Part shown: piece by piece, positions 11,272-23,904 of the stretch
Numbering within the stretch: position 1 is the stretch's first letter
Layout of the letters: each line of letters opens with the position of its first letter
From: Hansfordia pulvinata
Taxonomy: Eukaryota; Ascomycota; Sordariomycetes; Xylariales
Direction: 5' to 3'
Length of the DNA: 64,000 nucleotides
Assembly (NCBI GenBank): GCA_006538405.1
Contig: BJKQ01000010.1
Coordinates: 1,364,001 to 1,428,000, forward strand
Made by a program: the position numbers and the translations under genes
Notes under the pieces: model-generated
The model's input: the letters and a program-made list of their open reading frames with translations, nothing else
Databases searched by the model: none
What the model was told of the DNA's origin: nothing

Positions 11272-14200
11272 GACGAATCGGCTTTCGGCTCCAAGGCTAT
11301 TGCTCGTATGCAAGTGGTGTTTTCACAGGCAAGCGGGCGGGAAATTGGCCCGGGCGTCGCGGCGGCAGCGAGCCGAGATTAGGGCGCGATCAGGCAGAGC
11401 GACGAGCACAGTGAGCTCGTCGAAGGGCGGGCGCGAGTTTGCATGTGGAAAACGCCGAGGCCAACAGGGAAGGTGAGTGTGATCGTCGTCGTCGTCGTGA
11501 TCGTTTGGATCAGAGGTGGTGTCGTGGGTGCCGAGCCGCAAGGTGGGTAGGTAAGGTAGGTTTCAAGGCAGCGAGGATATCAGGACGCCAACGTCGCAGA
11601 ACCTTGAGGCGGCAAAGCTCGGCGGGGGCAGTTTGGAGACAACAGCTTGCTGCGTCAGGGCCGGGGAGGGGCGCCGGTCGAGCACGGATGAGGAGGAAAG
11701 ATAGAGTGAAGGGAGAGTGAGCGCGCGGACAGGTGCGGCGATGTGGTTGAGGCAGAAGGCCGAAGAAGACGAAGACGGAAGGCCAGGCCAGTGGGAAGAT
11801 GAGAATCGACAGCAGGCGCGATAAGCTTGGAAGGAGCCGGGAGTGGACTGGGCGGCGTTGAGCGCTGTGTCGTCACGGTGGGCGGCGGGATCCGGCTGGG
11901 GCGGCCGGTTACAGAAGGTACGTGCTTGTACGGAGTACTGGTAGCTGATCTCGGCTGGCTGGGCCTCCTCGCGTGCCAGCTCCTGAGCGTCTGGTTCTGG
12001 GTGCCCGGGTCTTGGAGGCGGGCGGACCGATGCGGCGATGGATGTGTTCGTCAGGATGGGCGGGCGTGGCGTGTTGGGCGCCACCAGAGACCGGCGGCGG
12101 ATTGTTCACTCGAATTACGAGCACCCTCCACCTGCGAGAAACGGCCAGGTTGGCTACGAAACGAGCGAAACCTGCTTAGTCCCGGCAGCGGTGGGCCGGC
12201 GGGATCTTGTTCTTTGTCGACAGGGGCGGGCGCGAGCAGGGAGGCGGACGGACCCCGGAAGGGAATTGACCAAATGAAAGCGAGGGGGACGGGCGGCGGT
12301 GGGCGGTGGTGGTCCCTAAAAGTCGTCGTGGGCCAAGATGGATGGCTGTTTGCTATCTGCTTGCCAGAGATCAGCCAGGTTATCAGGTAAGGAGGCAATT
12401 TCGGACCCGGTCGCTTGCGGAAGAGACGTAGTATCAACGTCTTTTGGTGGATAGGCCTGCTGCTTCTGCAGATTGCCGGGTAGCTCCTACTCACTAGTGC
12501 CACTCCCGTATAAGGTAGGTATCGTAGATATCAATTTTGCCCGGCCTTGATAAATCACTTACATACCTCCCAACGGACCCCTCGCGCCGAGGCTTGCGAG
12601 GTTGATCTGCTCGTACCCAGTTTAGCCTGATCGGCGCCGGGCAGGCGCGAAAATGACGAAGACACGGACGTAAGACGACGGAGGCCCGGCAGTTCTTGGA
12701 ACAGAGCCGACGTTTGGGCGAATGGCAGAAAGGTCGAAATTGAACAAGGGCTAAGTTCAGATGCCTGGAGATCAACACGGAATGCGTGCGCCAGAGGCAG
12801 CGAGAGCGAGAAGAAAGGGAATCCAACAGTAAGCGCAATGCGAACCCTTCCAAGCTTCCAAGCTTACAAGATAGGCACGGTACGGTTTTGATATGGAGGT
12901 ATCCAGCAGAAGAACGAGCTCTTGTCACGTCAGGCCGTGGATCGGAATCCGGAACTCGTTGATCCTCGAGCGGCCAGTTCAAGCAGGCAGATCCGCCCCT
13001 GTCGTGTCGCTCGCCTACAACGAACGAAACTGACTGCATGTATGACGGACTGGACGAAACCTGGGCGGCCCGTTTTCCAGTCCGATATGCTGAGCTGGCT
13101 GCAAAGCCGAGAAGACCCCTCCATTGTCTCTGTTCTTGTTACTCGTACTCGTGCAGGTTCTACTACATTATTCTTTCGGACCCCCGAGGCCGTGGTCCCC
13201 TTACGCACGCTCTGTGGCACCCATGCGTGCGCGTGTCCGTGGATTGCGGTAGCTTGTTATCATGGATGATCTGCAAATTACGATAGCACGGGTTGGGAGC
13301 CGCAGACCGACTCGTATCTACGGAGTACGAGTACCTACTGGACGTTCCCGGACAACGATGACGTTACTGGTTTCACCTGGGTAACGTTTCCATTGTGCGC
13401 CGAGTCCCGGCTTAGCCTTGAACGGGATAGACTCATGGACACCTCATCTGTGCGAGTTAGGTACTCGCAGACACCTTACGAGTACACGTACCTGATAGTT
13501 ACGAGAACTCGTGCTGGCGTTCCAATGCCATGTCAGTACATGAGTATCCCGGCTGTGCTGTCGTACAGGTCAGGTATGAGGTATGTAGGTAAGCATCTTG
13601 CGATGGTGTTTGCAACACGGTGTGCTTCAAAAGGCGTACATAGCCCGACGGTCAATGATACAAGTGGGAAAACCTCACAGTCGGTGAGCCCGAGCCTGAA
13701 CCCGCTGCGGAATACGAAAGCAGCCTGCGACCATCCAAGGTCCTCGTATCCATCCGTCGTCCCGTATCCGCTCGGCCCAGTCTCGCATGGTGGAACGGCC
13801 GCGTTCGTCGACACAGGCGGTTGCCGGGATGTGACATGGCTGCCCGGCCCAGCTCTCTTTGGCTTCTTTCAGCTGCTAGGTCCCTAGGTCTATGCCTATC
13901 CAGCGACCAACAGATGAATATTGGTGTGGCGGCCGCGCATTCCGTCCGCGGCTTATGGTCGTCGAAAGTGACGATGGAGTGACGCCGGGTTGGGGCAACG
14001 GGTGGCAGCAACACTCGCAGAGCCGAATTCACCACCGGCACTCTGGTGCGCGAAGGGGCGGGGGTGAACATCTGCGTGCGCGTCCTGGCAGCCACATCGT
14101 ATTGCCCCGTGCCGAGTTGGCTCGACGACAAGCCAATCGAGCCCACCCCTCCGAGCTCCGTGCTGCCTGGTCCTTCGGGCAAGTGGTGGACCGCCGCGGG

Positions 14201-15036
14201 TGGGGAAGCTGCACGACATGGGAAAGTCGAATGGCGACCGCACAACCCCATGTCCAGACGGGCACGCACGGTGACCTTGCCTCAGTAGCTACATGTACCG
14301 TACCTAACCTACGAGTACCTCTTTGCAGCCCCCTCTCGTGTCCACCTCGGCCGGCCCTTTGCCCTCTACGCGTACTCGCACCTCCTGTTCTGCGCACCCT
14401 GCAGCGGACGAGTCCCGCCAGTCCAGCTCATCAGATCTCAGACGATCCGAATCGTTCGTTGGATCGTTAGCTACAGATGGCCCCATGACAACGCGAGCGA
14501 AGCCACGACAAGCAAACTACCGCTTGTCCTGCAGTATCATCAAGGTAATGACCGCGTGATCAACCACAGCCGGCCTCGGTCGATAGGAGGAGGCCAGACG
14601 CCTACGGGCACGGTCAAGATCGGCCGTGTCCCAGTCGCAAGCAGAGACATGGGCAGCAGGCCAGCCAGCGCAAACCTCCCAGTCGCTCAAATGCGAATGC
14701 GCGTCCGATGCAGCGCCAATCTGGTGTCCAGGCCAGCATTGCTATCGTCAGGAGGGCATGATACTTCGACCTCGAATCCCCGCGCATCCCGGCCAGGCCG
14801 GACACGTACAACACACCTGTGAATAGGTGGCCCGTATCGGTCCGTTCACGCCCCCTCCTGGCATGTTCGCGAACGGACGCCCCGCCGATGTTCTATAGAG
14901 GGATGACAGCGTAGGTTGTCCCTATAGGGCGTATTGAGTTCAATGTTGCACATAGGTACTCGTACTTGCATGGGCATGGACAGAGATCATTAAATGTCGG
15001 GAGACCTGGCATCAGCCTACACGTACGTGCTAAGAT
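11272..15036. other. Gene-free region 5' of the metalloprotease, up to the transposon edge
   Basis: These 3.8 kb contain the metalloprotease promoter and then sequence in which I can support no gene. Several open frames of 80-200 codons exist on both strands, but they are Pro/Arg/Ser-rich by base composition and carry no conserved motif. Clusters of the dispersed TACTCGTA motif occur, for example at 13137-13148 and 13323-13335. Confidence 0.5.
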
Positions 15037-15040
15037 CTAA

Positions 15041-15075
15041 GGCCTGATAATAAGATACGTTAACACGTTAAACGC
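15041..15075 (+). repeat. Left terminal inverted repeat of the outer transposon
   Basis: The 35-bp repeat begins GGCCTGATAATAAGATACG and includes the palindromic core GTTAACACGTTAA. It pairs with 26348-26382 in reverse complement with two mismatches (T/C and A/G), both of the kind RIP produces. Confidence 0.9.
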
Positions 15076-15238
15076 CTAGCAGCACGGTACATCTTCGCCT
15101 TATTAAATTAATGCGTGTTCCTTAATATTACTTACTTATCTCCGTTATATATATTAACCGTATTTATTAACCGCCTTTACCCCTTTACGATACGTGTTTT
15201 TAATGAACTTATCGTTTTTTAAGGTGTTTAACCTTTTA

Positions 15239-15308
15239 TACACACACACACGTATACACATATATATATACATACACATATATACACACACACACACGCG
15301 CGCGCGCC
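15239..15308. repeat. Compound dinucleotide microsatellite (AC)n/(AT)n/(GC)n
   Basis: Runs of alternating AC, AT and then GCGCGC occur within the left arm of the outer transposon. The retained AC runs (rich in CA) contrast with the CA-poor surroundings, so they may have expanded after RIP. Confidence 0.85.
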
Positions 15309-15968
15309 CTTTTAAAGTCGGTTAATTACGTGTTTCTATGTATATATACGTATACGATAAATTTTACCTTTTTAACGTAATGGATCGTAAACGACTCGTT
15401 AAATAAAGACGCCTTTAATACCCTTTTAAATATTAATATTAAACTTAACGTATTTAATAACTTAAATATTAATATTACCGTTTATAAGAGTATCGTTTTA
15501 TAAAAAAATAACGTTATTAATATAAGCTTTTAAAATAAAGTTATTATTATATATCCCTCCCTTTTTTAACCCTTAAAGTTAAGTCGTATATAATAAACCG
15601 ATAAAAACGTTTACCACTTTATATAATAAGTAGCTTATTATAACGGTATTAATATATTCCGTATTATTATTATAAAGGCCCGCTTAAAGGTGTTTTTTTT
15701 AATTAAAAATAATATATTATTATACGATTTATTAAAGCTATAATTTATATAAAATATAAAGGATAAGTAAATAAAGTAATTCCGCCATTAACGTTTATAT
15801 TATACCCTTATATTAAAAGGTATTAATAATAATAATAAGAACGAGTTTAACACCCTTTTTATAAGTAATAAAAAGTAAAAAGAGTTTTTAATAAAATAAA
15901 GGCATTCTTAAAACGCGTATAATATAAAGAATAAGTTAATCCGTAATAAAGCGTTATATAAAGTTATT

Positions 15969-16119
15969 TATTATAAACTTAATCTTTTAACTTAATCTTA
16001 TAATATATAGTTACGGTAACTCGTAGGCCTTAACGTCTTCCTTTTTTCTTCCTCTTTTAAGGAGAATATTATTATATTAACGCACTCACGCGGGCACCGT
16101 TAATAATTAATTTATAATA
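15969..16119 (+). repeat. 5' LTR of the Gypsy element
   Basis: This is a 151-bp direct repeat of 23754-23904 with no gaps. My manual alignment finds 24 differences, all transitions. The first two bases are TA instead of TG and the last are ATA instead of ACA, as expected after RIP. Confidence 0.9.
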
Positions 16120-16150
16120 TATATTCTCCTTTAATAAATATTAATAAAAC

Positions 16151-16235
16151 GATAACACGAGCCGTAACATTATTAATAAGATAATAACACGAGTCGTGAT
16201 ATTATTAATAAAACAATAATATAAACCGTTATCTT
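16151..16235 (+). repeat. Three degenerate tandem units of about 31 bp
   Basis: Units begin near 16151, 16180 and 16211 and share the core ATAACACGAGYCGTRAYATTATTAATAA. They lie just inside the 5' LTR of the Gypsy element, in the untranslated leader. Confidence 0.65.
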
Positions 16236-17414
16236 TTAAATATATAAGATATTAAATATTAATTCACCTCCTTTTTAAGCCGAAACAATAATAATAAAAG
16301 GCTTAAATCTTTAATAATAACTTTAAGACTTACACGAATCGTAAAACTCTTAATAAAGCGTGTTATTTAAGTAAATAGCACGTTAATAATAAGAATTAAC
16401 CTGGCTTATAGCCGTGTTAACGGCCTTAAAAAAGCGTAAAAGGGAGTAATCACCCTTTTCACCTCTTTAAGTTATCACCGATACGACCTTAACTTTTAAT
16501 AACTTAACTTAAACCTTAAAAGCTTAACGCCTTTATCTTATTATTAATATAAATATAAACACGTTTAATTTAAAAGGGGGGGCCTTTAAACGTTACGTAC
16601 GGTCGCGCCGGACTTAAACAGGTAATAATTTAAGGTAAGGCCGCCGCGGCGTAAGCCGTTACCTTAAAAAGGCCTTTTTAACGGTAATAAGGTTATATTT
16701 ATTACTTAACGTTTAACGTTAATATATAAGTTAAAGGCCGATTAAAAGTTTATTAACGATAATTAAAATTAATAAGTCTTTATTTAAATAAACCTTTCCC
16801 TTTTAATTTAAGCTTAAATAGCCCTTTTTTATAAAGTAAACGGCTTTAAAAAGCGTACGGACTTAAAGTATTATAACCTTAATTATTTTTTATAATACCT
16901 TACTTTATTATTTAAAGATCCTTATTAATAATCGATAATTAAGATTAAGCTTAATTATATACGGTAAAAGGTTAAAGAAAGGTTCGTTATATTCCTTTTT
17001 CGCTTTAAGTAAAAGTTATCCACGGTAAAAGGCTAAAATTAAAATGGTTTAATTAAGCTTAACCGCTTTTAATAAGCCCTTTTAAATCGGATAAAAAGGA
17101 TCACGTATAATCGTTAAGTCTTTTATATAAATTATAATAAAGCGGTGATAATATATTAAGTTATTATATTAAACTTAAAATCTTACGACTTAAAAAAGAA
17201 GTTCCGGGCCGCGGCGGCGTTATAACCGCCTTAAAGCGATATTAAAAGGGACGGCGATAAGGACACTTAAATAATAAAGGTGTATAAAATAAGGGCCTTA
17301 ACGGCCTTTAAAAAAAGGTTTAAGTAACCGTAACGAGGTAAAGTAAAGGTAAAAGGCCGGTAATAAGTGCTTTAAATCTTTTAAGTTAAACTTAACGCGT
17401 GTAAAGAAAAGGGC

Positions 17415-17459
17415 TTTTATTTTTATTATAAAAAAGACGGATATAAAGCGAACGGATAT
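17415..17459 (+). pseudogene. Gag CCHC zinc knuckle with all four ligands converted to Tyr codons
   Basis: In the frame beginning at 17415, TAT codons at 17418, 17427, 17442 and 17457 have exactly the C-x2-C-x4-H-x4-C spacing of a retroviral-type zinc knuckle. TGT-to-TAT and CAT-to-TAT are each one transition of the RIP type. The residues between them (KKDG and KANG) are typical of this motif. It marks the end of gag, upstream of the reverse transcriptase. Confidence 0.7.
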
Positions 17460-18604
17460 TCTTTTTTTCCGGCGTAACGGCCTTTAATAATAATTCGCTT
17501 CACGGCGGTGCCCGGTATAAAAAACGACTTATTATAAAACGATATTAACTCGGAAAACGGCTCGCCTTTAAGTTAAGTCTTATTTAAAGGCTGCTTAATT
17601 TACACTTAAACTTAATCGACCTTTTTAAAGCGTTTAAAGCGTAGAAGTTTAAAGATATTTAAATATATATAAACACGGAACCCTTTTTTATACTGGTCCT
17701 TTTTAACTTTTTTATTACTTTAAATATATAAGTTAATATAAGGTGTAATTATTATAAAATAATAAGTAAATAACACGCTTAATCCTTAAGCTTATAATAA
17801 ATCGATTTATTTAAGCTTTAAAACTTATAATTAACCGCGGGTAAAGCGAAGTCTTATAATATATAACGTTTAATACGTATAATAATCGATATTAATAAAT
17901 GATTATTATTAATATACTTTTATATAATCTTAAAGTTAACTTAAAATATTATATTAAAGCTACCTTTTATAAAGCATCGCGGTATAATAATAAACGCGGG
18001 ACGAAAAGAACTTAAGATTTAAGCGGTAAAAGGTTTATTAATTAAGGATTTTTAAACGTAACGATTAAGGGACGGCTTAATCCTTATAATAAAGGCACGC
18101 TTAATTAAAGAAATATATAATAAAAGAGTTATAAAGCCGTTAATAATTATTAACTTATAAGAAATTATAAATGTCCTCCGCTTTTATATTACTGACCCGG
18201 CTTTACCCCCTTTTTTCCTTTTAAAGGTTAAAGACTTTTAAAGGCTATTTAACGAGTCCGTTAAGGATAAGCTACCGCCGCATTAAGGGCGCTTAAATTA
18301 TTAAATCCGGTTACGGAAGGACGTTAAAAAGAACGACTTTAAGCTTTTATACGGCCCTTTTTATAATATATTACGGGAGTAACTTTTAAAGCTACGGCGT
18401 TAATTAATAAAATTAAAAGATAAAAAATAAATTTAAGTTAACTTTTTTTTAACCGCGGTATTAATACTGCTTATTAAAAAGCCGAGTGGTAAATAAAGGT
18501 TTTATATCGATTATTAAGCCTTAAATAAAGTTATTAAAAAAGATAATTACTTATTACCACTTATTTTAAAGACGTTACGGTCCTTTTTAAGGGCGAAGTA
18601 AGTG

Positions 18605-19160
18605 TTAAAGTTTAATATAAAGGCTGCTTTCCACCGCTTATATATAAAAAAAGGTTAAAAACACTTAATTACGTTTAAAACCCGCTTTAACCTCTTTAAG
18701 TAATTAATATACCCTTTTAAATTAATAAGCGCTCCCGTTTCGTTTTAACGTTATATTAATATAATATTAAGTAACACTTTAAGCGTTTTCATTATAATGT
18801 TCCTTAACGATATCCTTATTTATAACTTAAACTTTAAAAAGGATTATATAATTAAGGTACGTTAAGTGTTATAATTATTATAAAGGGCGGGCCTCTTTTT
18901 AAATAAAAAAAAGTGTGAATTTACGGTAAAAGAAGTAAAGTACTTAAGCTTTATTATTAAGGTAAAAGAGGAGATCCGCTTTAACCTTAAAAAGGTTTAA
19001 GTAATATAAGAATAAGAACCCTTTATAAACTTACGCGGGCTTTATAATTTTTTAAGATTTATTAATTTTTACCGGGATTTCGTGTAAGATTATTCTTTTT
19101 TATTAAAGCCTTTATATTAATTAATAAAGAAAAGGGCGCCGTTTAAATAAGGTTAAACGT
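18605..19160 (+). pseudogene. Reverse transcriptase remnant of the Gypsy element
   Basis: The plus strand reads KLNIKAAFHRL at 18608, the active-site block as FLNDILIYN at about 18800 (family YLDDILIYS), AGLFLNKKKCEFTVKEVKYL near 18890-18955, and FINFYRDFV at about 19055-19087. These follow the usual order of Ty3/Gypsy reverse transcriptases. The Asp-to-Asn change in the active site and several internal stops are consistent with G-to-A and C-to-T mutation, so the enzyme is dead. Confidence 0.85.
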
Positions 19161-21084
19161 AAAAGGAGGCGTTTTAAACGTTAAAGTCCGTTTTTATTAT
19201 ATATCCGGTCCTTTATTAATAAGACCCCGATAAGCCTATAATAATAAAGGCGGATTGCTTAAAACAGGCCTTAAGTAAGTGCCTTTCGTAATATTATAGG
19301 TTTATCCTTTACTTAATAGCTTATTACTTAATTAACTTAACGTTAATATAACGTAATTATAAAATTCACGATAAGGAGCTCCTTATAATTATTATATACT
19401 TAAAAGTGTAATAAGCGGAATTACGATTAATAACCGATTTATTCATGGTCTTTATTAATTATAAAAACTTAAAATACTTTATAAAGTTAAAGCTATTAAA
19501 TAAAAGGTAAGCGTGTTAAGCGGAGATATTATCTTTATTCTTTTATCACTTTTATTATAAGCCCGGTACGTTAAGGGCCTACTTAAATACTTTATCTTAT
19601 TAATAATAAGATATTAAGGATAATAATAATTAAAAAGGCCCGCTTATACGGTTAATCTTTATATATTATATAATTAATATAACGTTAATATAAAAGGAGG
19701 TCTAAGTAATATTAAAATTAACCTTACTTTTAATAAAGGCAAAATTATTTAAAGAGGCGTCGTTATAAAGATTATAAAACGAAGGAGTGTTAACGGACGA
19801 CTTATATTATACACGTTTATAAAAGGTGTAAATAAAGGAACGTAAGTTCTTTTAAATTATAAAGGCAGCCGTTTAAATTAAAGATTATTAATTTAAAGCG
19901 GTTAATACGTTACGTTTTTAAGGACGACTTTAAGTTTTAAAGTACGAGCCGCTTACCACGGCGCTTATTTAAAGGGTTTATAACTCTCCTTTAATAAGCC
20001 ATTTAAGTTAATAAGGCACATTTTTTATATTATATCAAGACTTTTATTAAGATTATATATCGTAAAACGTAAAAAGGTTTATACGGAATTATTATTATTA
20101 TAAGGCGTATTAATTTAAGTAATATCCTTAAGGTTTACTTTAACCTTTACCGTTAATAAACCGCTTTTAAAAGCAGATTTTAATAAACTTTATAAGTCCC
20201 TTTTTATAAGTAAATCCGGACGTATTATAATGGTTAATAATTCTTATAAACCGTTTATTAAAGTACATGTAACTTAAAGCGATATCATTTATAATAGTAA
20301 AAGCGTGCGTAAAACGCTTTTAAGATTATTAATAGCGTTTTTAAGGCTTTTTTAATTAACTTATTTTTAATTAAGGATTAAATTAAATAAAACGCTTTTA
20401 AACTCGGTTATACACCGTAACGGGTATTTAATAATACTTTTTAACGGCTTATTACTTATAATTTAATAATAAAACGGAAAAAGTAAATTAAAAGGTTTAA
20501 TCGATACTCCGCTTAATAATAGCCTTTTTATAATTAAATTAAGTTAATTACTTATTAGCTTATTAATTAACTTTAAATAACCAGGTCTTTATAATTATAA
20601 AGGTTAATCTTAACCGCTTCCTTTTAAGTTTCGACTTATTAACGGTGTAATCTTAAGTATTATATTATAATAAGGTCGGGCCACGTAACTTAATAAACCG
20701 CGCGGACATGTTCTTAACTTATTTAAAAAAAGGTAATTAATAAGCTTAATTTATAATTATATATATTTAATAACGTTAATAAAAGTTAATAAATCGGTCT
20801 CGTCACTTTATAAAGCAGTTTTATAAAGGAGATAAGGTATAATTAAGCTTACGTAATATTAAAACGGCTTAACTTAATAAGAAGTTAAATTAAGTATAAG
20901 GAAAGTATATAATAATAACGGTCTTATCCTTTTTTACGGTTAAGCTCGATATCCTTAAAGAGATTTACTTAATCTTTTATATAAACTTAATAAAACAGGC
21001 TTAAAACGACCCTTTTTTAAGTTAATAAGTATCCGATTCACGGTTATTAACGATTTAAGTGGCTTAAAAGGATAAGTTTATAAA

Positions 21085-21245
21085 AGAGGAATTCTATGTA
21101 AAAGTTATCTTTAACGTAAAGAATATAAAAGGCCGCGGCGGGCACCGGTAAGTGTTAATAAAGTAAGTAAAATACGATAACTTTAATTAAAAGCCGCTTT
21201 CCGCGGTAGTAAACACGGTAACTTTAAATATATTTAAAGCGATAT
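21085..21245 (+). pseudogene. Chromodomain remnant at the end of pol
   Basis: The reading EEFYVKVIFNVKNIKGRGG continues into a segment where VLIK-stop-V and NFN-stop-KPL occupy the places of the conserved Trp residues in VKWVGY and WEPL. The pattern matches a chromodomain, which defines the chromovirus branch of Ty3/Gypsy elements and guides their integration. Trp codons (TGG) turned into TAA/TAG are what RIP predicts. Confidence 0.7.
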
Positions 21246-21482
21246 AAAATAATATAAAGTATAATAATAAGCCGTAACCGGTCGACCCTTAATATTTTAA
21301 CCGGGGTAAAGCGTTAACGGTTTAAACGGTGGTTATAAATTTAATAAACGGTTTTACTTCTTGCTTATAAAAAGAAAGTAATAAAAGTAAGCAGCTTACC
21401 GTGTTAAATTAATTATAATATAAAGGTATATCGCCTTTTTATACGGCACGGAGTTAAAGCGTTAACGCGTTAACACGTGTGC

Positions 21483-21720
21483 GGTATATAAGTACTTTAC
21501 CTTTATATTTATAATAAAGCCGTAACGTTAATAAGTTAATATATATAAGGTATATAAGTATTTTACCTTTATATTTATTATAAGGTTAAAACGTTAATAA
21601 GTTAACTTATATATAATACGTAAGTATATCCGCTTTATACTTATTATAAGGCCGTAACGTTAACACGCCCTTATATTTAAGGTATAAAAGTATAACCGAT
21701 AAGATAATAATAAGGCCACT
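21483..21720 (+). repeat. Tandem array A of a 66-bp unit
   Basis: Units begin at about 21483, 21549, 21616 and 21679 and share GGTATATAAGTA and TATTATAAGGCCGTAACGTT. The array follows the chromodomain. The same unit recurs at 23.5-23.74 kb. Confidence 0.75.
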
Positions 21721-23524
21721 TTATATAATATATAACTCCGTGTTTATTATACGCGTTTATATACGATCGCTTTTATATAAAAGCGAAGCGGCACCGCGGG
21801 GGGCGGATATAAACACGTTATAAGGCTTATAACTTATAAAAATAAAGGGGATAATAATCCTTAATTTAAGGAAATCGGCGTTATAACGACCGTTATTTAA
21901 ATTAATTAAACGCTATAACGTAATATAATTCTTTATAAAACGGGTATTAAACGCTTTCGATTAAGCGTTATACCGGTTACTTTATTCTTTTTTAATTCTT
22001 TTAACCTTATATTATTAAGATCTTATTATATCGCGGTTAACTTATTATTTAAGGCCGTTATTCTTTTAATAAAGTTAAGTATTAAGGTTATCTTTAAAGT
22101 CGTCCTTTTACTTATCCTTTTATAACGGGACTTAAAAGTGGTTAACTTAACCGAATTAATAAGAGTTAAATTAAGGCGAATTAAAGTTAAGGTAATATTA
22201 ACCTTAAAAAGGGGGGGAAAAAGTAATAAAGCGCTACGTTATATAACAGCGCTACTTATAATTAAGGTCCGTGTTTAACACGTTAACGAAATAAAAGCGT
22301 TTTAAGGGCGTCTTATTAAGGTTAAAAAGCCGGTTATACTTTTTATTATTACTTATATTAATGTTAAACGTGATATTAAGTAAAGTGTAAGCTTAACCGG
22401 GCGTGTTTAAGGCGGGATTAAAAAAGGTGTTAAGCAAGTTTATAACGTTAATAACGATTTATATAAAGTGAAAAAACGCTTATAAAATGGCTTCGTAACG
22501 CGTAACGGTGGCTTTCGTTTTAACGGCTTAAGCGGTGTTTACAGCCTTTTATAAGGCTAATTATTAATCCGAATTATAAATTATATAAAAGAAAGCTTAA
22601 CGTAAAGCGGTAACGTTATCGTTATTAAAGGAAGCCGTATTAAGGATAATAAACTATTATTATTAATTATTACGGTTATAAGTTAAGATTAAAATAAGTA
22701 CGGTTAAAAGGTTAAGGTCGGTTAAAGCGTTATTATATATAAATTAATTAATATTAAGGTTTTACCGAGTAAAAGCGTGAAAGTCGCGAAAAACTTTTAT
22801 TATACGGTTAAACTTAAAGGTAAGTTAAGTTATAATGCGACCTTAACTTAAGATCGTAACGGCTTTACTTTAATTAATAACCTTAATTATATTATATAAA
22901 GCGCGGCGGAGCTTCGCGTTATTAACGTAAATATACGACTTTTAATTACACGTTTTCTTACCTTATTTATACTTTAAATAGCCTTTTATAACGTTATTAA
23001 GCGTGTATTATATAACCTTAATATAAAGGAACTTATTAATATAATTAACGTAAGTAACCTTTATATTAATAAAAAGTTAACTTTCTTTATTATCTAAGTC
23101 GTTATCGAAAAAGTAATTATTAAAGGCGCGATCATAAGGCGGTTACTTATTATTATTATTATTATTATTAAATAAAAGGCCGTTATTAACGCTTAAAGCG
23201 GTGCCTTTTAAGGTAAGGTCGATAATAACGGTTATATTAATATAAGGGAAAAATAAGGCCGTATCGGTAAAAGGAGGAGTCGATATAAGAAAGGTAAAAA
23301 TATAATTAAAAAGCTATAAGTACGCGTTATAAATACGCGATATAAAAAGAAAAGTGAAAAAAGGAAGGCTTATAAAACTTAAAATAAGGATAAATAAAGG
23401 TAAGGTAACGAACACGTTATAAAAGGGCGGGTAAATAAAGGCCTTACTTATTACTTAATAAAAAAGCTTTTACGCCGTAACGCGTATTAATCGGGTCTTA
23501 AGGTTTTATCGCTTTATACCCGTT
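21721..23524. other. Undeciphered 1.8-kb segment of the Gypsy element between two repeat arrays
   Basis: This section is RIP-mutated like the rest. Canonical Ty3/Gypsy chromoviruses end soon after the chromodomain, so it is extra. I could not recover a convincing protein from the plus-strand frames I read. It includes a (TTA)n microsatellite at 23147-23170. Confidence 0.5.
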
Positions 23525-23735
23525 ACGAGGCCGACGGCGTTAATATAAGGCTTATATATAATATAAAGGTATAACCGCTTTATATTTATTATAAGGCCGA
23601 TAACGTTAATATAAGGCTTATACACGGTATAAAAATATAACCGCTTTATATTTATTATAAGGCCGATAATGTTAATATAAGTTTTAAAGACGGTATAAGG
23701 GTATAGCCCGTTACGCTTATTATAAAGCGAATTTT
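23525..23735 (+). repeat. Tandem array B of the same 66-bp unit, just before the 3' LTR
   Basis: The core ACCGCTTTATATTTATTATA occurs at 23574 and again at 23640, with a third degenerate copy near 23705, giving 66-bp spacing. The unit matches that of array A, 2 kb upstream. Confidence 0.75.
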
Positions 23736-23753
23736 TACCGGAGCGAGGCCATA

Positions 23754-23904
23754 TATTATAAACTTAATCTTTTAACTTAATTTTATAATATATAATTATA
23801 ATAGCTTATAAGCCTTAACGTCTTCCCTTTTTTTTCCTCCTTTAAAAAGAATATTACTATATCGACGCACTTACGCGGGCACCGTTAATGGCCAGTTTAT
23901 AACA
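23754..23904 (+). repeat. 3' LTR of the Gypsy element
   Basis: This is the 151-bp partner of 15969-16119. It keeps more of the ancestral bases at its 3' end (GGCCAGTTTATAACA), where the 5' copy reads AATTAATTTATAATA. It is followed by the target duplication TTATT. Confidence 0.9.

Larger units (their letters stand above)
15969..23904 (+). mobile_element. Complete but RIP-inactivated chromodomain Ty3/Gypsy LTR retrotransposon
   Basis: The element is 7,936 bp long with 151-bp LTRs at both ends. Its termini derive from TGTTATAAAC...GTTTATAACA, and a perfect 5-bp target duplication TTATT flanks it (15964-15968 and 23905-23909). On the plus strand, degenerate coding can be followed in the order expected for Ty3/Gypsy: a CCHC zinc knuckle near 17.4 kb, reverse transcriptase at about 18.6-19.1 kb, then RNase H/integrase-like sequence and a chromodomain at about 21.09-21.24 kb. 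Every frame is broken by many stops, largely from C-to-T and G-to-A changes (Trp and Gln codons become stops). It lies inside the PIF/Harbinger element, so it inserted later. The 2.3 kb after the chromodomain are unusual and are described separately. Confidence 0.9.

Noticed and set aside
11563..13039. Several 100-190-codon frames on both strands upstream of the metalloprotease
   Set aside because: They lack conserved motifs and overlap one another on both strands, as random frames in GC-rich DNA do.
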